64,000 nt of DNA from Heterobasidion occidentale (lineage: Eukaryota; Basidiomycota; Agaricomycetes; Russulales; Bondarzewiaceae). The stretch covers positions 1,736,001-1,800,000 of the forward strand of contig JBCAQO010000002.1 in the NCBI GenBank assembly GCA_039111635.1. The letters run 5' to 3'. The notes under the pieces were generated by a model. It did no database searches. It saw only the letters and a list, made by a program, of their open reading frames with translations, and was not told where the DNA came from. Both the position numbers and the translations under genes were made by a program. Of the stretch, positions 1-10,162 are shown in pieces; within the stretch, counting starts at the first letter, position 1, and each line of letters begins with the position of its first letter.

Positions 1-103
1 TCTCCTTCACCAGCCAAAGAGAGGGGGTCAAGGAAACTCAAGTATGATTCCCCGTCATATATTCAAATTGGAGCAATGAACAGCCACATCATTACCCCCA
101 TCT

Positions 104-588
104 GACTTGACGTGTGATTAACAACTCGAGGAAGAAGCGCTGGAGCCAGAGCCGCCATCAACTCAGCTTGCGAAGGGATCTTGGTGAACAAGAAGTGGGT
201 ACGAAAACACAATCTTCCAACGTACCCCTTAAACCGCCCTATCCACGTTTGCAATGTTGACGACACCATCAACAAGGCAGGCCTCATTCAATGAGGCCTG
301 GACGTGAATCTCACTGTTCAGGATAGACAGGGGAGAACCCACACTGAACGTGTCCAGATGTTTATCACCAATCGAACGGATTGGTTGAAATACCACGACC
401 CCTCTATTGGGTGGAGGCGCCGTGAAGTACACTTTGATCGATGCCCCAGAGACTGCCAACAACCACACGGGTTGACTAAGGCAAGGGAAGAGCCTACCAA
501 GAAGGCATGGCTAGCGAAACTACGCGGTGACAAGATTCCTCAGTGGACGAAACCGCATCTTGTCTCTGAACCGGTAGGACCTTCGTGA
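104..588 (+). pseudogene. G1 retroviral-type aspartic protease (broken)
   Basis: A reading across frames gives the fold of a gypsy protease: an NSACEG-like stretch where DSGATG is expected, then KWVRKHNLPTYPL, then a strand ending ITNRTDWLKYH and a terminal RCP motif. The active-site Asp appears replaced by Asn and the Gly is lost, and a stop interrupts the middle near 295, so it should be inactive. In a live element it would cut Gag-Pol inside the virus-like particle. The segment 304-588 remains open. Confidence 0.7.
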
Positions 589-1070
589 ACTTGGACTAAA
601 GAACAATGGCAACAAGTCCCCGCAAAAGAATGGAAATCTTGGTTCCTCTCCCTGTTAGAACACAAATCCCGACAAGCTAAGGCTCGGGAGTGGCTCAAGG
701 AGCAAGTGGCCGAAAGGAAGGAACACCGGCAAGCTCAACAAGAGGTAGCTCAGAGCAAAGCTTTAGGAGAAGTTGCCAAAGAGGCGCAAATACCATTTGA
801 CTCCTCCACAATGGATAGCAGAGAAGAACCCGTCATCAGAAAGGTAGCTCCTGAACCCTCGGGATTTGCTAGCTTTGACAAAGACCTGGAAGAGGAAATT
901 GACACAACCGACTTGAAGAGTCACGTGCCATCAGAGTACCATTCCTACCTTGACATCTTTAGCGAAAGGCGATTGCAGAGACTCCCCCAACACACTATAT
1001 GGGATCATGCAATAGACCTCTTTCAAACCCTAGGCCCCAAGGATATTTCCCTTGAGCCCGGAGAAGCATG
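589..1070 (+). pseudogene. G1 protease-RT linker
   Basis: Charged linker, partly open at 706-1071 and rich in Glu/Lys/Gln. It ends with a YHSYLDIFSERR and TIWDHAIDL stretch that aligns with the conserved segment preceding RT in GyA and GyC (compare the PWDH motif there). A stop at about 1069-1071 separates it from RT. It has no catalytic motif and is best read as the N-terminal extension of RT. Confidence 0.6.
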
Positions 1071-2433
1071 ACGAGCTAGGGAAATTCATCAAGGAGCATC
1101 TTTCTAGGGGAACAATACGTTGGTCAACAGCGCATAGCGCGGCCTCCTTCATAAACAAGAAGGATGGAAAGCTCCGTCTGGTACAGGATTATCGCCACCT
1201 TAACAAACACACCGTTTGAAATGTCTGCCCCCTACCATTAATCCAAGAACTATTGGATATTATTCGAGGGGCGACTGTATTCTCGAAGTTGGATGTTTGG
1301 TGGGGATACAACAGCGTGCGCATCAAAAAAGGGGACAAATCCAAGGCAGCCTTTGTAATGCCCTTGGGGCTCTTTGAACCTACAGTAATGTTCTTTGGGC
1401 TCACTAACTCCCTGGCCACTTTCCAGGCCATGATGAATATGATCTTCCAAATCTCATCCTCGCCCGAAAATCACGGTATACATGGACGACATCCTCATCT
1501 TCACGAAAACCACAGCAGAACACATTGTGGTTGTTCGACAAGTCCTCCAGATCCTACGTGACAACGATCTTTACCTCAAACCGGAGAAATACGAGTTCCA
1601 CAAGGAAAAGCTAAACTACTTGGGGTACACAATTTCAAAAGACCATGTCATCATGGAGGATTCAAAGATTGAAGCCATCCAGAAATGGCCCATCCCTCGC
1701 ACAGTCCGCGACATCCGCTCTTTCTTAGGCCTAGGGAACTTTTATCGGCGATTCATTGATAAGTTTTCCTTAATTGCTTGTCCCCTGCACGACCTTACCA
1801 AGAAAGACATGAAATGGGACTGGACCACGGACTGCCAACAGGCTTTTGACCAATTGAAGAAGGCCTTCATCAGTCAACCCGTCCTATTATACCCTGATCC
1901 GATGTGCCCCTACCGGCTTGTCACCGACGCCTCCCTCTCCGCATATGGTGCAGTCCTCTTACAGGAAGGACCTGATAACGACTGGCACCCAGTTGCCTAC
2001 CTCTCGGGATCGTTTTTACCCCCCAAAAGGAATTATGACGTGCATAATCGCGAACTCCTTGCAATTATCAAAGCACTGGAACACTGGAAACAATACCTCG
2101 AAGGTGCTAGACACCCCTTTGAGGTCTGGACGGACCACAAAAACTTGGTTTACTTTCAAACTGCGCGACCTATCAAGGCGACAAGCGCGCTGGAGTCTGT
2201 TTTTGTCCCAGTTTGACCTCCAGCTCAGCTACAAGGCTGGAACAACCAATCATGCCGATGCTCTGTCCAGGCATCCAGACCTCAGTGAGGGGATGGAATC
2301 TGATAACAAGGCACAGACTCTGCTCCCATCCAAACTTTTCACCGAGTCCAGTGAAACCCTAGTAGAGGCAAGCAAAGGCATACATGTCAAAGCAACGGAA
2401 CTCGTATCCTCAGACATCCTCTCCCTCATTTGA
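1071..2433 (+). pseudogene. G1 reverse transcriptase-RNase H
   Basis: RT fingers and palm are visible (KKDGKLRLVQDYR, VFSKLDV, FGLTNS.ATFQ), then the catalytic YMDD box encoded at 1479-1490, followed by FLGLGNFYRRFI and the RNase H motifs TDASLSAYGAVL, NRELLAI and VWTDHKNL. The reading frame changes near 1450-1480 and again near 2170, and there is an in-frame TGA near 1217. The last part ([10 protein letters not shown] to 2433) is the RNase H tail. It would copy element RNA into cDNA and remove the template, but cannot act intact here. Confidence 0.88.
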
Positions 2434-3480
2434 CACTCATGTTCAGAACACAATTTACTAGTTGATGTTGCCCTCAAGAAACTGCTGGAAAAAGGACCAA
2501 AAGCAATGAAGGGCGACCTAGGAAAATGGACACATGAAGATGGCATCACAAGACGTGACAGCTACATATGTATCCCAAAGGACGACCTCCTCCGGTGAAT
2601 AATTGTCAGGACGCACCACAACACCATGGCTACAGAACACCCAGGTCGAGTGAAGACCTTGGAATTGGTACAATGCCATTATTGGTGGTCGAGCATGACC
2701 AAATTTGTCATCAATACGTGGATGGATGCACAGTTTGCCAGTCCACTAAGAACCTACCCCACAGGACCCATCCACCAATTCAACCATTGGAAACCACAAA
2801 TGCCCCTTGGTGTTTCATCTCCACCGACTTCGTAACAGACCTCCCAGAAAGCAGAGGATATGACTTAATAAACGTGGTGGTTGACCAGGGCCTGTCTAAA
2901 GGGATAGTCATAACTCCGTGCAAAAAGACAATCACGGCCGAAGAAACTACAACGCTCTTCCAGGACAACGTCTTTAAACGATATGGTCTGCCGACCAAGG
3001 TGGTGTCCGATAGAGGCCCCCAATTTGCAGCAAAATTCACGCAAGAACTGTGGAAAGGATTGGGAATCACTCCTGCCCTCAGCATGGCTTATCATCCCCA
3101 GACGGGCGGAGAAACAGAACGGGTTAACCAGGAAATCGAACAATTCCTACGGCTATTTTGAAACTACCATCAAGATAACTGGGTAGACTTGATTCCCTTT
3201 GCAGAATTCTCCCATAACACCCAAAAACACTCCGCTACAGGGAAGTCGCCATTTGAAATCCTCTATGGGTTCAATCTGCCATATTCGGTCGACTCAGCAC
3301 TGGAGACCAAGGTGCCCGCAGTAACTGAATGCTTACAGCTAATCAAAGAAGTCCAAGAAGATGCAGCTGCCAGTCTACAGATAGCAGCGCAGCACACCAA
3401 GGACCGGGACCTGCACAGGAAACTTCCGCAGTGGGAAGTAGGAACCTGAGTTTGGTTAGAAGAAACCCACATTCGAACGA
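2434..3480 (+). pseudogene. G1 integrase (zinc-binding and DDE core)
   Basis: The H2C2 zinc-binding domain is split between two frames (HHNTMATEH upstream, then CTVCQ near 2725-2745). The catalytic core shows STDFVTD, VSDRGPQF and GETERVNQE, which carry the three acidic residues of the DDE triad. A TGA near 3161 cuts the core from the region 3189-3449 (FAEFSHNTQKHSATGKSPFE). It is a strand-transfer enzyme for cDNA insertion, and its own frame is lost. Confidence 0.85.
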
Positions 3481-3887
3481 CTCATCCGAAGTTCAAACTG
3501 GCACCTAGGTGTTATGGTCCTTTTCAAGTGACTGAAAGAATTGGCCCTCTGGCTTATCGGCTGAAAATACCTGAAACATGGAAGATACACCTGGTATTTC
3601 ATGCCTCCATGCTCACCGAATATCATGAGACAGAGGCCCATGGGAGGAACTTCCCCAGACCTGCCCCAGAAATCCTGAATAAAGAAGAGCACTACGAAGT
3701 GGAGGCCATTCTGGATTCAAGATGCCAGGGACGAGGGACCAAGTACCTCGTCAAGTGGGTCAGATACTGCAAAGCCGATAACACCTGGGAACCCTTTGCC
3801 CTCCTCAAAGATACGGCCGACAAGGCGCTTTGTGAGTTTCACAAAAGCTATCCAGACAAGCCCCGACCTGCAGCAATTAGGCTTTAG
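3481..3887 (+). pseudogene. G1 integrase C-terminus with chromodomain
   Basis: This segment starts with the GPF.V.ERIGPLAYRLK beta-barrel typical of a chromovirus integrase C-terminus. It then has HLVFHASML and a chromodomain (VEAILDSRC...KYLVKWVRY....NTWEP) near 3695-3800. The chromodomain aromatic and WEP positions are kept. Chromodomains of this class bind methylated histone tails and bias insertion to heterochromatin. The pol stop codon is at 3885-3887. Confidence 0.88.
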
Positions 3888-3892
3888 AAAGG

Positions 3893-3900
3893 TATATAAG
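3893..3900 (+). promoter_or_regulatory. TATA box between pol and ORF3 of G1
   Basis: TATATAAG lies six bases after the pol stop and about 49 bases before the ORF3 ATG at 3949. The same arrangement occurs in GyA (TATAAAAG at 21051-21058) and GyB. I infer a separate promoter for ORF3. Confidence 0.5.
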
Positions 3901-3948
3901 AGGAGACGTCTCTCCTCCTTTCTGAAGCAAGAATCCTCCCACTAGTAC

Positions 3949-4230
3949 ATGTCCGACCATTCCTCCCTTGATTACTCCCCTAAATGCGCCATGCTCATTG
4001 ATGAAGGAACTACCTCTTCACCATTAAGGAACCCCTCACTGGACATCATCTTGGCTGTTGCCAACCCAGACACTGGACACCCTGGCCAAAGTGGCCGTCC
4101 AACGACTCCAGAGGGAGTTTCCATACCAGTCTCCGCCCACCTCACCATGCTCGCCGCCGAAGATCGAACAGAACTACGAGCCTCACTTCGGACTGAGGGA
4201 GCTCATGACGAGCACAATGAGGGATGCTAA
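3949..4230 (+). CDS. G1 ORF3, N-terminal fragment, unknown function
   Basis: An open frame of 93 residues with the first ATG after the TATA box. It is rich in Ser, Pro and Thr and no known domain was recognised. It ends at TAA codons just before the copia insertion, and the rest of the 3' region continues at 10163. By position it corresponds to ORF3 of GyA/GyB, but I see no clear sequence similarity to that protein. It may already have been broken before the copia insertion. Confidence 0.45.
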   Translation: MSDHSSLDYSPKCAMLIDEGTTSSPLRNPSLDIILAVANPDTGHPGQSGRPTTPEGVSIPVSAHLTMLAAEDRTELRASLRTEGAHDEHNEGC

Positions 4231-4269
4231 TAAGAAGGAAGTGTTAGATGAAGTGACTGTTTGGGGCAC

Positions 4270-5101
4270 TGTTAGGTCGGAGACCTATCACGTGCACCGA
4301 TGCACGAAGGGGTCCCTAGGCTAAACCTCCACTGGTTCGTATAGTCGTAGACTCCAATGGATAAAGACGATGGATCGTCTTTGGGCTCTTTCGAGGAACT
4401 CAGGGTCGCTGTCTGCTTTGTTCTCGAATAGATTGAGAAGGTGATCTTCGAGGTCTTCTCGATGATGAGGAGGAACCGGATGATCTTCTCCTGTCCAACA
4501 GATGACACGAGGGGGTGTCCAACTGAGAACGCGGAAGCAGCTAATCCGGTATAGAAGCGGATGAGTAGAGGGAGGGAGGGAAGGGAGACGAGTCCAGTGC
4601 TTCGTCAGACCGTGTAAAGAGTTTCTCAGATCTGACAGAGATCACGAAGCGTGGGCTAGGAAGGTAGCCAGACGCCAGGTGCAGTGCAGAGATCGAGTGT
4701 ATTACAGGTGAACGAGCTGAGCTTCTTAGAAGCTCATCTCGGCTATTTACGTACAGAAGTGTCTAGGGCAGGATCAAGATCTGGTCCGTGCGCTTCTCAG
4801 GTACCGAAGTCAACGATCGAGATCTGTAAGCTAGAATACCTCATTGACCTGCCATATAACCAAATACAGTAATCCGATCACTAATGTCCATCCACATCTT
4901 CGATCGATCAAGAACCAGGAATGGGGGTCAGGAACCAATGTCTGTCCACATCAAGAATCAGGAACCAGAAGTCAGCGTTCATGCATCAGCATGTAAATGG
5001 TAAGGAGTCATGGAAAGCGGTCCGAGTCTGCAACGAGTCCGAAGCACTTGACCAGCCCATCCACTCACGTGCGAAGCACGTGTTAGGACGCGGTCCTAAC
5101 A
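4270..5101 (-). repeat. Solo LTR1 (832 bp) with TSD GGCAC
   Basis: This is the same LTR as at 13242, 22653, 45339, 59183, 60919 and 62496, in minus orientation relative to GyA. GGCAC is found at 4265-4269 and 5102-5106. The partner copia LTR, which lacks the insert, shows the empty site. The solo state implies LTR-LTR recombination that removed a full GyA-type element. Confidence 0.95.
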
Positions 5102-5116
5102 GGCACTCAGTCGAGG

Positions 5117-5216
5117 CTGTAATGACAGAATAAGTATGTATTCTCAGTCTCGCGAAGAGAGAACTGAGTGACAAGTAACTAAGTTAACCTGTAATGACAG
5201 AATAAGTATGTATTCT
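5117..5216. repeat. Short direct repeats inside the copia LTR
   Basis: A 28-bp block (CTGTAATGACAGAATAAGTA and eight more bases) occurs at 5117-5144 and 5189-5216. It recurs in the right LTR at 9856-9883 and 9928-9955. A second short block with partial dyad symmetry (CTCAGTCTCGCGAAGAGAGA) flanks the copies. These could be promoter or enhancer repeats of the LTR. Confidence 0.8.
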
Positions 5217-5430
5217 ACAGGGACCATTAGCTTGTGTTATGTGTGAAGTAAGGAGTGTTAAAAACTAACCTCAGTCTCACGAAGAGAGAACTGAGGGAAA
5301 AAGGAACATCAAAGGGAGAAGAAAACTTATGGTGCTTGGTCTGACCCAAGTTGTGCCGCTTCGGCATGCGCTCCTCTCCTTCGCATCACCTGACCTTGGT
5401 GCGTGCAGGTGCTCGTTACAACACCCCCGC

Positions 5431-8400
5431 TCAACCAATGCACCGTAATCCCATCCCCTTGGAGAAAAGCTCATGCTTCTCTCTGGCTAGGCCCTTCGTC
5501 AAAACATCCGCCACCTGGTCCTCCGTAGGCACATATTCTAGCTTAAGATCACCACTCACAACTTTCTCTTGCAGGAAGTGATCCCGGATGCCGATGTGCT
5601 TTGTGCAGGCGTGGTACACAGTGTTCTGTGCGAGGGCCATTGCCGATTGGTAGTCCATGAGAAGACGCATTGGTTCGACGCAAGGCATACCGAGGTCGGC
5701 TAATAAGGTGCGCAGCCAAATTAATTCCTTCGCAGCGTGGGCGCCGGCGATGTACTCCACCTCAGTACTAGACAGGGCCGTGGAGCCCTGCTTCTTCGAA
5801 CTCCAGCTAATGGCTCCGCTTGAGAGTTTGAAGACATAGCCTGAGATGGACTTGCGGTCGTTGACGTTGCCGGCCCAGTCCGCGTTGACATAGCCGGTAA
5901 GTCCATTTCCTGACCTTTTGCCCTGGTAGACTAACTTCATATCTGAAGTGCCCTGCAGGTATTTGAAGACATGCGTGAGCGCGTGTTGTGCTTCCTCGCT
6001 GGGCCTAGAGCTGAACTGGCTCAAGGCGCCCACGGTGTAGGCTATATCCGGGCGCGTTCCCAGCATGGCCCACATGACTGATCCAAGAGTGCTCTGGAAG
6101 TGATGTACATCGACTTCCGGTTGGTCCACGCATGTGATGTGCTGGTTGGCGAGGGATGGCGTGCTGATGGGGTGTACGTCTTGCTGACCGAAACGCTCCA
6201 GTATCCCCTCCACATACTGCTCTTGCGAGAGGCTGATTGTCTTTTCAGCCCTCTCCCTCCTCAGTTCCATCCCCAGGATCCAGCTGGCCTCCCCAAGATC
6301 AGTGATTTTGAAAGCCCTCTTTAGCAAATCCTTCACCACAATGAGGTCGCCCGAGGAAGATGAGAAGACGAGCATGTCGTCCACGTAGATGGCAACAATG
6401 ACCAGTGAGTCTTTGTCCCTTTTGACGAACACGCACGGGTCTGATGGGCAAACATTGAACCCGAGCGAGGTGAACCCGGACCACATGCGTTTGTACCAAA
6501 AGCGCCCAGCCTGCTTAAGGCCATAGAGTGAGCGGTGCAACCTCCAGACAATGGTGGTGTCAGTGGGTTTGAAGCCCTCCGGGGGTTCCAGGTAAAGCTC
6601 CTCGTTGAGGATGCCATTCAGGTAAGCTGTTTTAACGTCGAGTTGATGTATTTCCAGGTCCATCTCCGCCGCCAGTGCCAGGAGTGTCCGCAGGCTGGTG
6701 AACTTTACGACCGGCGCGAACGTCTCGTCGTAATCCATGCCTTCGATCTGTGTGAACCCCTTGGCGACTAATCGGGCCTTGAATTTCTCGACAGCGCCAT
6801 CTGCTCCCTTTTTGGCCCGAAACACCCATTTGCTCCCGATGACCTTGCGGTCTTGGGGGCGCCCCACTTCCTTGTATACGTCCATGACCTCAAAGGAGTG
6901 CAGTTCCTCCTTGCATGCGGCTAGCCATTCGGCCGCGTTCGGACTTGCCATGGCTGATTTGAAGGTGCATGGATCCCCGGAAGGTGTCATTTTCGCTGTG
7001 TGCACTGACTCGCGAGCGTTGGGTGCAATGTCCTCATCGTCATTGTCCTCAACATCCGTGAGCTCCGGCACGTCATCCTCAATGACGGGGGATGGTCGCT
7101 TTTGAGACCCTCTCGCCTCGCGCGCGTAGGACGTGACGCCGTAGCGATCGTCGTCGTTGCGGATGGGCACGTGTCGCAGCCTTGTGGACCGGCGGAGTTC
7201 TGCTTGTGCAGGGGGCAAGCGGGCGACCTTGGGAGTTGTGGCAGGCTCTCGGTCTTCCGCTGGCTCGCCCTCGCATGTGGGTGTGTATTCCCTTAGCGTT
7301 TCCTTCTTGCCCTGCTCAACGTCTCCTTCGTCCTCTGAGGTACTTTCATCCACGTCGCTGTGGATGCGGACATGCTTGTAGTGCGCATTGCCTTCGTCAA
7401 AGACCACATTTCGGGACTCGACTATCCATCCTGTGGGCCGGTGGACCAGGCGGTATGCCTTCTGGTTTGGGATGTACCCAATGAGAGTGCATTTGAGAGT
7501 CTTCGAGTCTAGCTTGTGGCATTGAGCCTTGGGCACCAGAACATACGCGTCACAGCCGAATACTTGTAAATGAGCAACGCTGGGCTTGTTTCCAGTCCAA
7601 GCCTCTTCAGGGGTGATGTCCCCTTCTAAGCCTTGCGAGGGGGTGACATTGTGAATGAGAGCGGCGTACACAACCGCGTCAAACCAGTAAGATTGTGGGA
7701 GCTTCGAGTCGGCGAGTAGGGATCTGGCCTTTTCGATCAAGATGTGGTTCATGCGTTCCGAGACCCCGTCATGCTCTGGCGTCTCGGCGGTGGCAAACTC
7801 GTGAGTGATTCCCTTCTTTTTCATGAAGCTCTCAATTCTTGTGCTCGTGTACTCCCCTCTGGCATCAGAGCGCAAGGCTGCTGACCGTTCTCCCATTTCG
7901 ATCTCAGCACGCGCAATGAACTCCTTGTAGCGGTGCTCTACCTGACTTTTGTGCCTGAGGCCGTCGACCACTACTCGGTGCGAGGCGTCGTCGATCCAGG
8001 AGGTGAAGTACTCATACCCCTGCCGGGATTGAGTTTGGATCAGGCCGCACACGTCGGAGTGAATCCACTTGAGTGGCTTCGTTGTGCAAATCTCCACTTC
8101 CTTCGCGATGACCTTTTGGGTTTGTTTCCCTTCCAGGCACAGCTCGCAGAACCCCATTGCATCTCGGGAGGTGCTCCCTGCGATGGCCATTCCTCTAACC
8201 ATCCCTTTGCGGACCATGCGGAGGACCGAGTCGATGGTGATGTGTCCGAGGCATTGGTGCCATGTTTTGACATCGGCTCGGGACACTTTTGTCTGGGCCA
8301 CGAGGAGGGTTGATTCCGATGCGACATCAGACGGTGAGTCGTCATCCAGAGGTGCATTGCCGGCCACCGAGATGTATGCGGTTTCACTGACTGTTGTTCT

Positions 8401-9048
8401 GCAGTTGACGATGTACAGGTTTGACTCACGATGGCCTTTGGAAACGAGGGTCCCGTCGTTTCCGATGATGAGGCACTTGGCATCGGTGAATTGGACCTGG
8501 GCTCCGTGCTTAGCGAGTTGAGGGACGGAAAGGAGATTTCCGTGGAGGTCAGGTATGTGGAGCACGTCCTGCAGTATCACGGGGTTCCACTGACCATTCA
8601 CATGCATTTGTGTGTGGATGCGTCCGGCGCTGAGAGCTAGGATGTAGGTATTGTCACCGAGCCAGACTTTTGTCGGCTCATTGAACTCTCGGTAGGTGTG
8701 GAACCATTTGCATTTGGAGCTCATGGTCCATGTCACTCTGGAGTCCACAACCCACTGTTCTACGAGGTCGGTAAGCTTCTCCAGCTTCTCCTGTGCCATC
8801 AAGATCCGGATCGGCTCGGCTCGTGCTAGTTTGTTGTGCACGGCCTCGCTCTGCCCTTCCGTCTTCCCTTCTGCTGCTTGCTTTGCAGCAAACTTCCTGC
8901 ATTCCTCGATGGTATGACCCGTGAATTTGCAATGTTTGCATTTCTTTGACTGATCTTTCCCTTTCCTGCTAGATTTCCCGCTTGGCTTTCCACTGCTAGG
9001 AGCGGGGTTGCCTGATGGTTTCTTGGAAGAAGACTTGGAGCCGGGGGC
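5431..9048 (-). CDS. Copia pol (CCHC knuckle, protease, integrase, RT, RNase H)
   Basis: One frame is open from just after a TGA at 9049-9051 to the stop at 5431-5433, about 1,200 residues. In order: CCHC knuckle CKHCKFTGHTIEEC (near 8925-8885); protease with VDSRVTW where DSGAT is expected, so the catalytic loop is altered; integrase zinc domain (HQCLGH...CELC) and a DDE core with HSDVCG, RSDARGEY and VSERMN; RT with KWVFRAKK, QLDVKTAYLNG and catalytic YVDDML; RNase H with NADWAG, STEVEY and MDYQSA. RT, RNase H and integrase look intact. The altered protease loop and the upstream gag stops argue against autonomy. The frame ends a few bases from the 3' LTR, so there is no 3' ORF. Confidence 0.93.
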   Translation of the reverse strand, partial: APGSKSSSKKPSGNPAPSSGKPSGKSSRKGKDQSKKCKHCKFTGHTIEECRKFAAKQAAEGKTEGQSEAVHNKLARAEPIRILMAQEKLEKLTDLVEQWVVDSRVTWTMSSKCKWFHTYREFNEPTKVWLGDNTYILALSAGRIHTQMHVNGQWNPVILQDVLHIPDLHGNLLSVPQLAKHGAQVQFTDAKCLIIGNDGTLVSKGHRESNLYIVNCRTTVSETAYISVAGNAPLDDDSPSDVASESTLLVAQTKVSRADVKTWHQCLGHITIDSVLRMVRKGMVRGMAIAGSTSRDAMGFCELCLEGKQTQKVIAKEVEICTTKPLKWIHSDVCGLIQTQSRQGYEYFTSWIDDASHRVVVDGLRHKSQVEHRYKEFIARAEIEMGERSAALRSDARGEYTSTRIESFMKKKGITHEFATAETPEHDGVSERMNHILIEKARSLLADSKLPQSYWFDAVVYAALIHNVTPSQGLEGDITPEEAWTGNKPSVAHLQVFGCDAYVLVPKAQCHKLDSKTLKCTLIGYIPNQKAYRLVHRPTGWIVESRNVVFDEGNAHYKHVRIHSDVDESTSEDEGDVEQGKKETLREYTPTCEGEPAEDREPATTPKVARLPPAQAELRRSTRLRHVPIRNDDDRYGVTSYAREARGSQKRPSPVIEDDVPELTDVEDNDDEDIAPNARESVHTAKMTPSGDPCTFKSAMASPNAAEWLAACKEELHSFEVMDVYKEVGRPQDRKVIGSKWVFRAKKGADGAVEKFKARLVAKGFTQIEGMDYDETFAPVVKFTSLRTLLALAAEMDLEIHQLDVKTAYLNGILNEELYLEPPEGFKPTDTTIVWRLHRSLYGLKQAGRFWYKRMWSGFTSLGFNVCPSDPCVFVKRDKDSLVIVAIYVDDMLVFSSSSGDLIVVKDLLKRAFKITDLGEASWILGMELRRERAEKTISLSQEQYVEGILERFGQQDVHPISTPSLANQHITCVDQPEVDVHHFQSTLGSVMWAMLGTRPDIAYTVGALSQFSSRPSEEAQHALTHVFKYLQGTSDMKLVYQGKRSGNGLTGYVNADWAGNVNDRKSISGYVFKLSSGAISWSSKKQGSTALSSTEVEYIAGAHAAKELIWLRTLLADLGMPCVEPMRLLMDYQSAMALAQNTVYHACTKHIGIRDHFLQEKVVSGDLKLEYVPTEDQVADVLTKGLAREKHELFSKGMGLRCIG

Positions 9049-9741
9049 TCAGGCAGCGAAGGCGGAGGTGAGCAACGTTTTGCGGCACCGCTGTTCCTCC
9101 TAAATGACTTGCAACAGGACATTCTTGAAGGTGAGGACAGATGTTCCAGAGGAGGTGAGTATGGTTTTTAGGGTGTCGTAAGACTGGGGAAGGGATAGGA
9201 TTACAGCGATAACCACGAGTTTGTTGCTGAGTTTGTGGCTGAGGGATTCCAGGGTCGCAGCGATGTGTCTCATCGCGTTGATCTGAGGCTCGAGAGGTGA
9301 GTCATTGGTGAGGGTGCTGTGGAAGAGATCGCTGATGAGATATGCGATCTTCTATTTGCCTTTGCCCTCGTAGCGAGTGTTCAAGAGGTCCCACGAATCC
9401 TTCGCTGTCTTGGCAAACAGGACGGAGTTAAGGGGCTCATCTTTCAACGTAAGTGCGATCTGCGCTCTTGCCTCCCTATCCTTCACTTCCCACAAGGCCC
9501 TCTCTGACGACGCTTCATCCGGAGGCATTGCATCGGTCTTCACGATCCCCTGCAAGTCTCGCACTTCCAGCACCATTTGGGTGTGGAACTTCCATGAGGG
9601 AAAGTTCGCTCCATCGTCTTCCAAGGCGGGTACATTGTATAGGCGATTAGAAGCCTTGATGAGGTTTGCCAAAGGAACGGTGGGGTTTGTGGGGACGTTT
9701 GCACCTGCTTGGGCAGGCGGCGCAGGAGTTGTTGCTGACAT
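9049..9741 (-). pseudogene. Copia gag, in the pol frame with three stops
   Basis: It begins with an ATG at 9741 (MSATTPAPPAQAG) and shows copia-Gag features: LKASNRLYNV-like opening, FPSWKFHTQMVLEV, ALWEVKDREARAQIALTL, DSWDLLNTRYEGKGK. It stays in the same frame as pol, so the ancestral product was one Gag-Pol polyprotein. Stops are TAG 9352-9354, TAG 9100-9102 and TGA 9049-9051. No frameshift is needed, so the decay is by point change only. The product would form the particle shell and bind RNA. Confidence 0.85.
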
Positions 9742-9800
9742 CGGTTCGAGAGGGGTTGAGGTTGGTTTGTGGGTGAGTTCTTCTCCATTTTAGAATAAGA

Positions 9801-9817
9801 CAACAAGTCTCATAATC
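9801..9817 (-). other. Copia primer-binding site, probable half-tRNA-Met type
   Basis: Directly inside the 5' LTR. The + strand reads CAACAAGTCTCATAATC, which contains GTCTCATAATC, the anticodon loop sequence of elongator tRNA-Met (anticodon CAU). The minus strand RNA would therefore pair with a tRNA cleaved in its anticodon loop, as known for Drosophila copia and yeast Ty5. Inference from sequence match only. Confidence 0.55.
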
Positions 9818-10162
9818 TGTCAGATGAAGTGACCGTTTGGGGCGCTCAGTTGAGGCTGTAATGACAGAATAAGTATGTATTCTCAGTCTCGCGAAGAGAG
9901 AACTGAGTGACAAGTAACTAAGTTAACCTGTAATGACAGAATAAGTATGTATTCTACAGGGACCATTAGCTTGTGTTATGTGTGAAGTAAGGAGTGTTAA
10001 AAACTAACCTCAGTCTCGCGAAGAGAGAACTGAGGGAAAAAGGAACATCAAAGGGAGAAGAAAACTTATGGTGCTCGGTCTGACCCAAGTTGTGCCGCTT
10101 CGGCATGCACTCCTCTCCTTCGCATCACCTAACCTCAGTGCGTGCAGGTGCTCGTTACAACA
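9818..10162 (-). repeat. Copia 5' LTR (345 bp)
   Basis: In + coordinates it starts TGTCAGATGAAG and ends GTTACAACA, followed by GGAAG. It preserves the site (GGGGCGCTCAG) that in the other LTR is interrupted by the solo LTR1. Confidence 0.95.

Larger units (their letters stand above)
1..4241 (+). mobile_element. G1: decayed Ty3/gypsy chromovirus (5' end outside window)
   Basis: Domains read in the order protease, RT, RNase H, zinc-binding integrase, chromodomain, which is the Ty3/gypsy chromovirus order. The frame is broken many times (stops near 588, 1071, 2220, 2433, 3161 and 3449). The 5' LTR and gag lie left of the window. At 4241 the element is interrupted by a copia element, and its 3' ORF resumes at 10163 after the GGAAG target duplication (4237-4241 and 10163-10167). 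It is more diverged than GyA/GyB and appears to be an old, non-autonomous insertion. No 3' LTR could be delimited with confidence; it may lie within 11242-13241. Confidence 0.88.
4242..5423 (-). repeat. Copia 3' LTR, interrupted by a solo LTR1
   Basis: In + coordinates it starts TGTTAGATGAAG and ends GCTCGTTACAACA, so it has TG...CA ends in either reading. Its partner is 9818-10162. The LTR is split after 4269 by the solo LTR1; the uninterrupted junction is visible in the partner near 9838-9848. Confidence 0.93.
4242..10162 (-). mobile_element. Complete Ty1/copia retrotransposon, minus strand
   Basis: Two 345-bp LTRs bound it. The left one, 4242-5423, counts 345 bp once the nested solo LTR and its duplicated target are removed; the right one is 9818-10162. 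The 5-bp target duplication GGAAG is perfect (4237-4241 and 10163-10167). The domain order on the minus strand is gag, CCHC knuckle, protease, integrase, RT, RNase H, which is the copia order. The LTRs are very similar, so insertion was fairly recent, later than decay of host element G1. Three in-frame stops in gag and an altered protease site suggest it is now non-autonomous. Confidence 0.95.
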
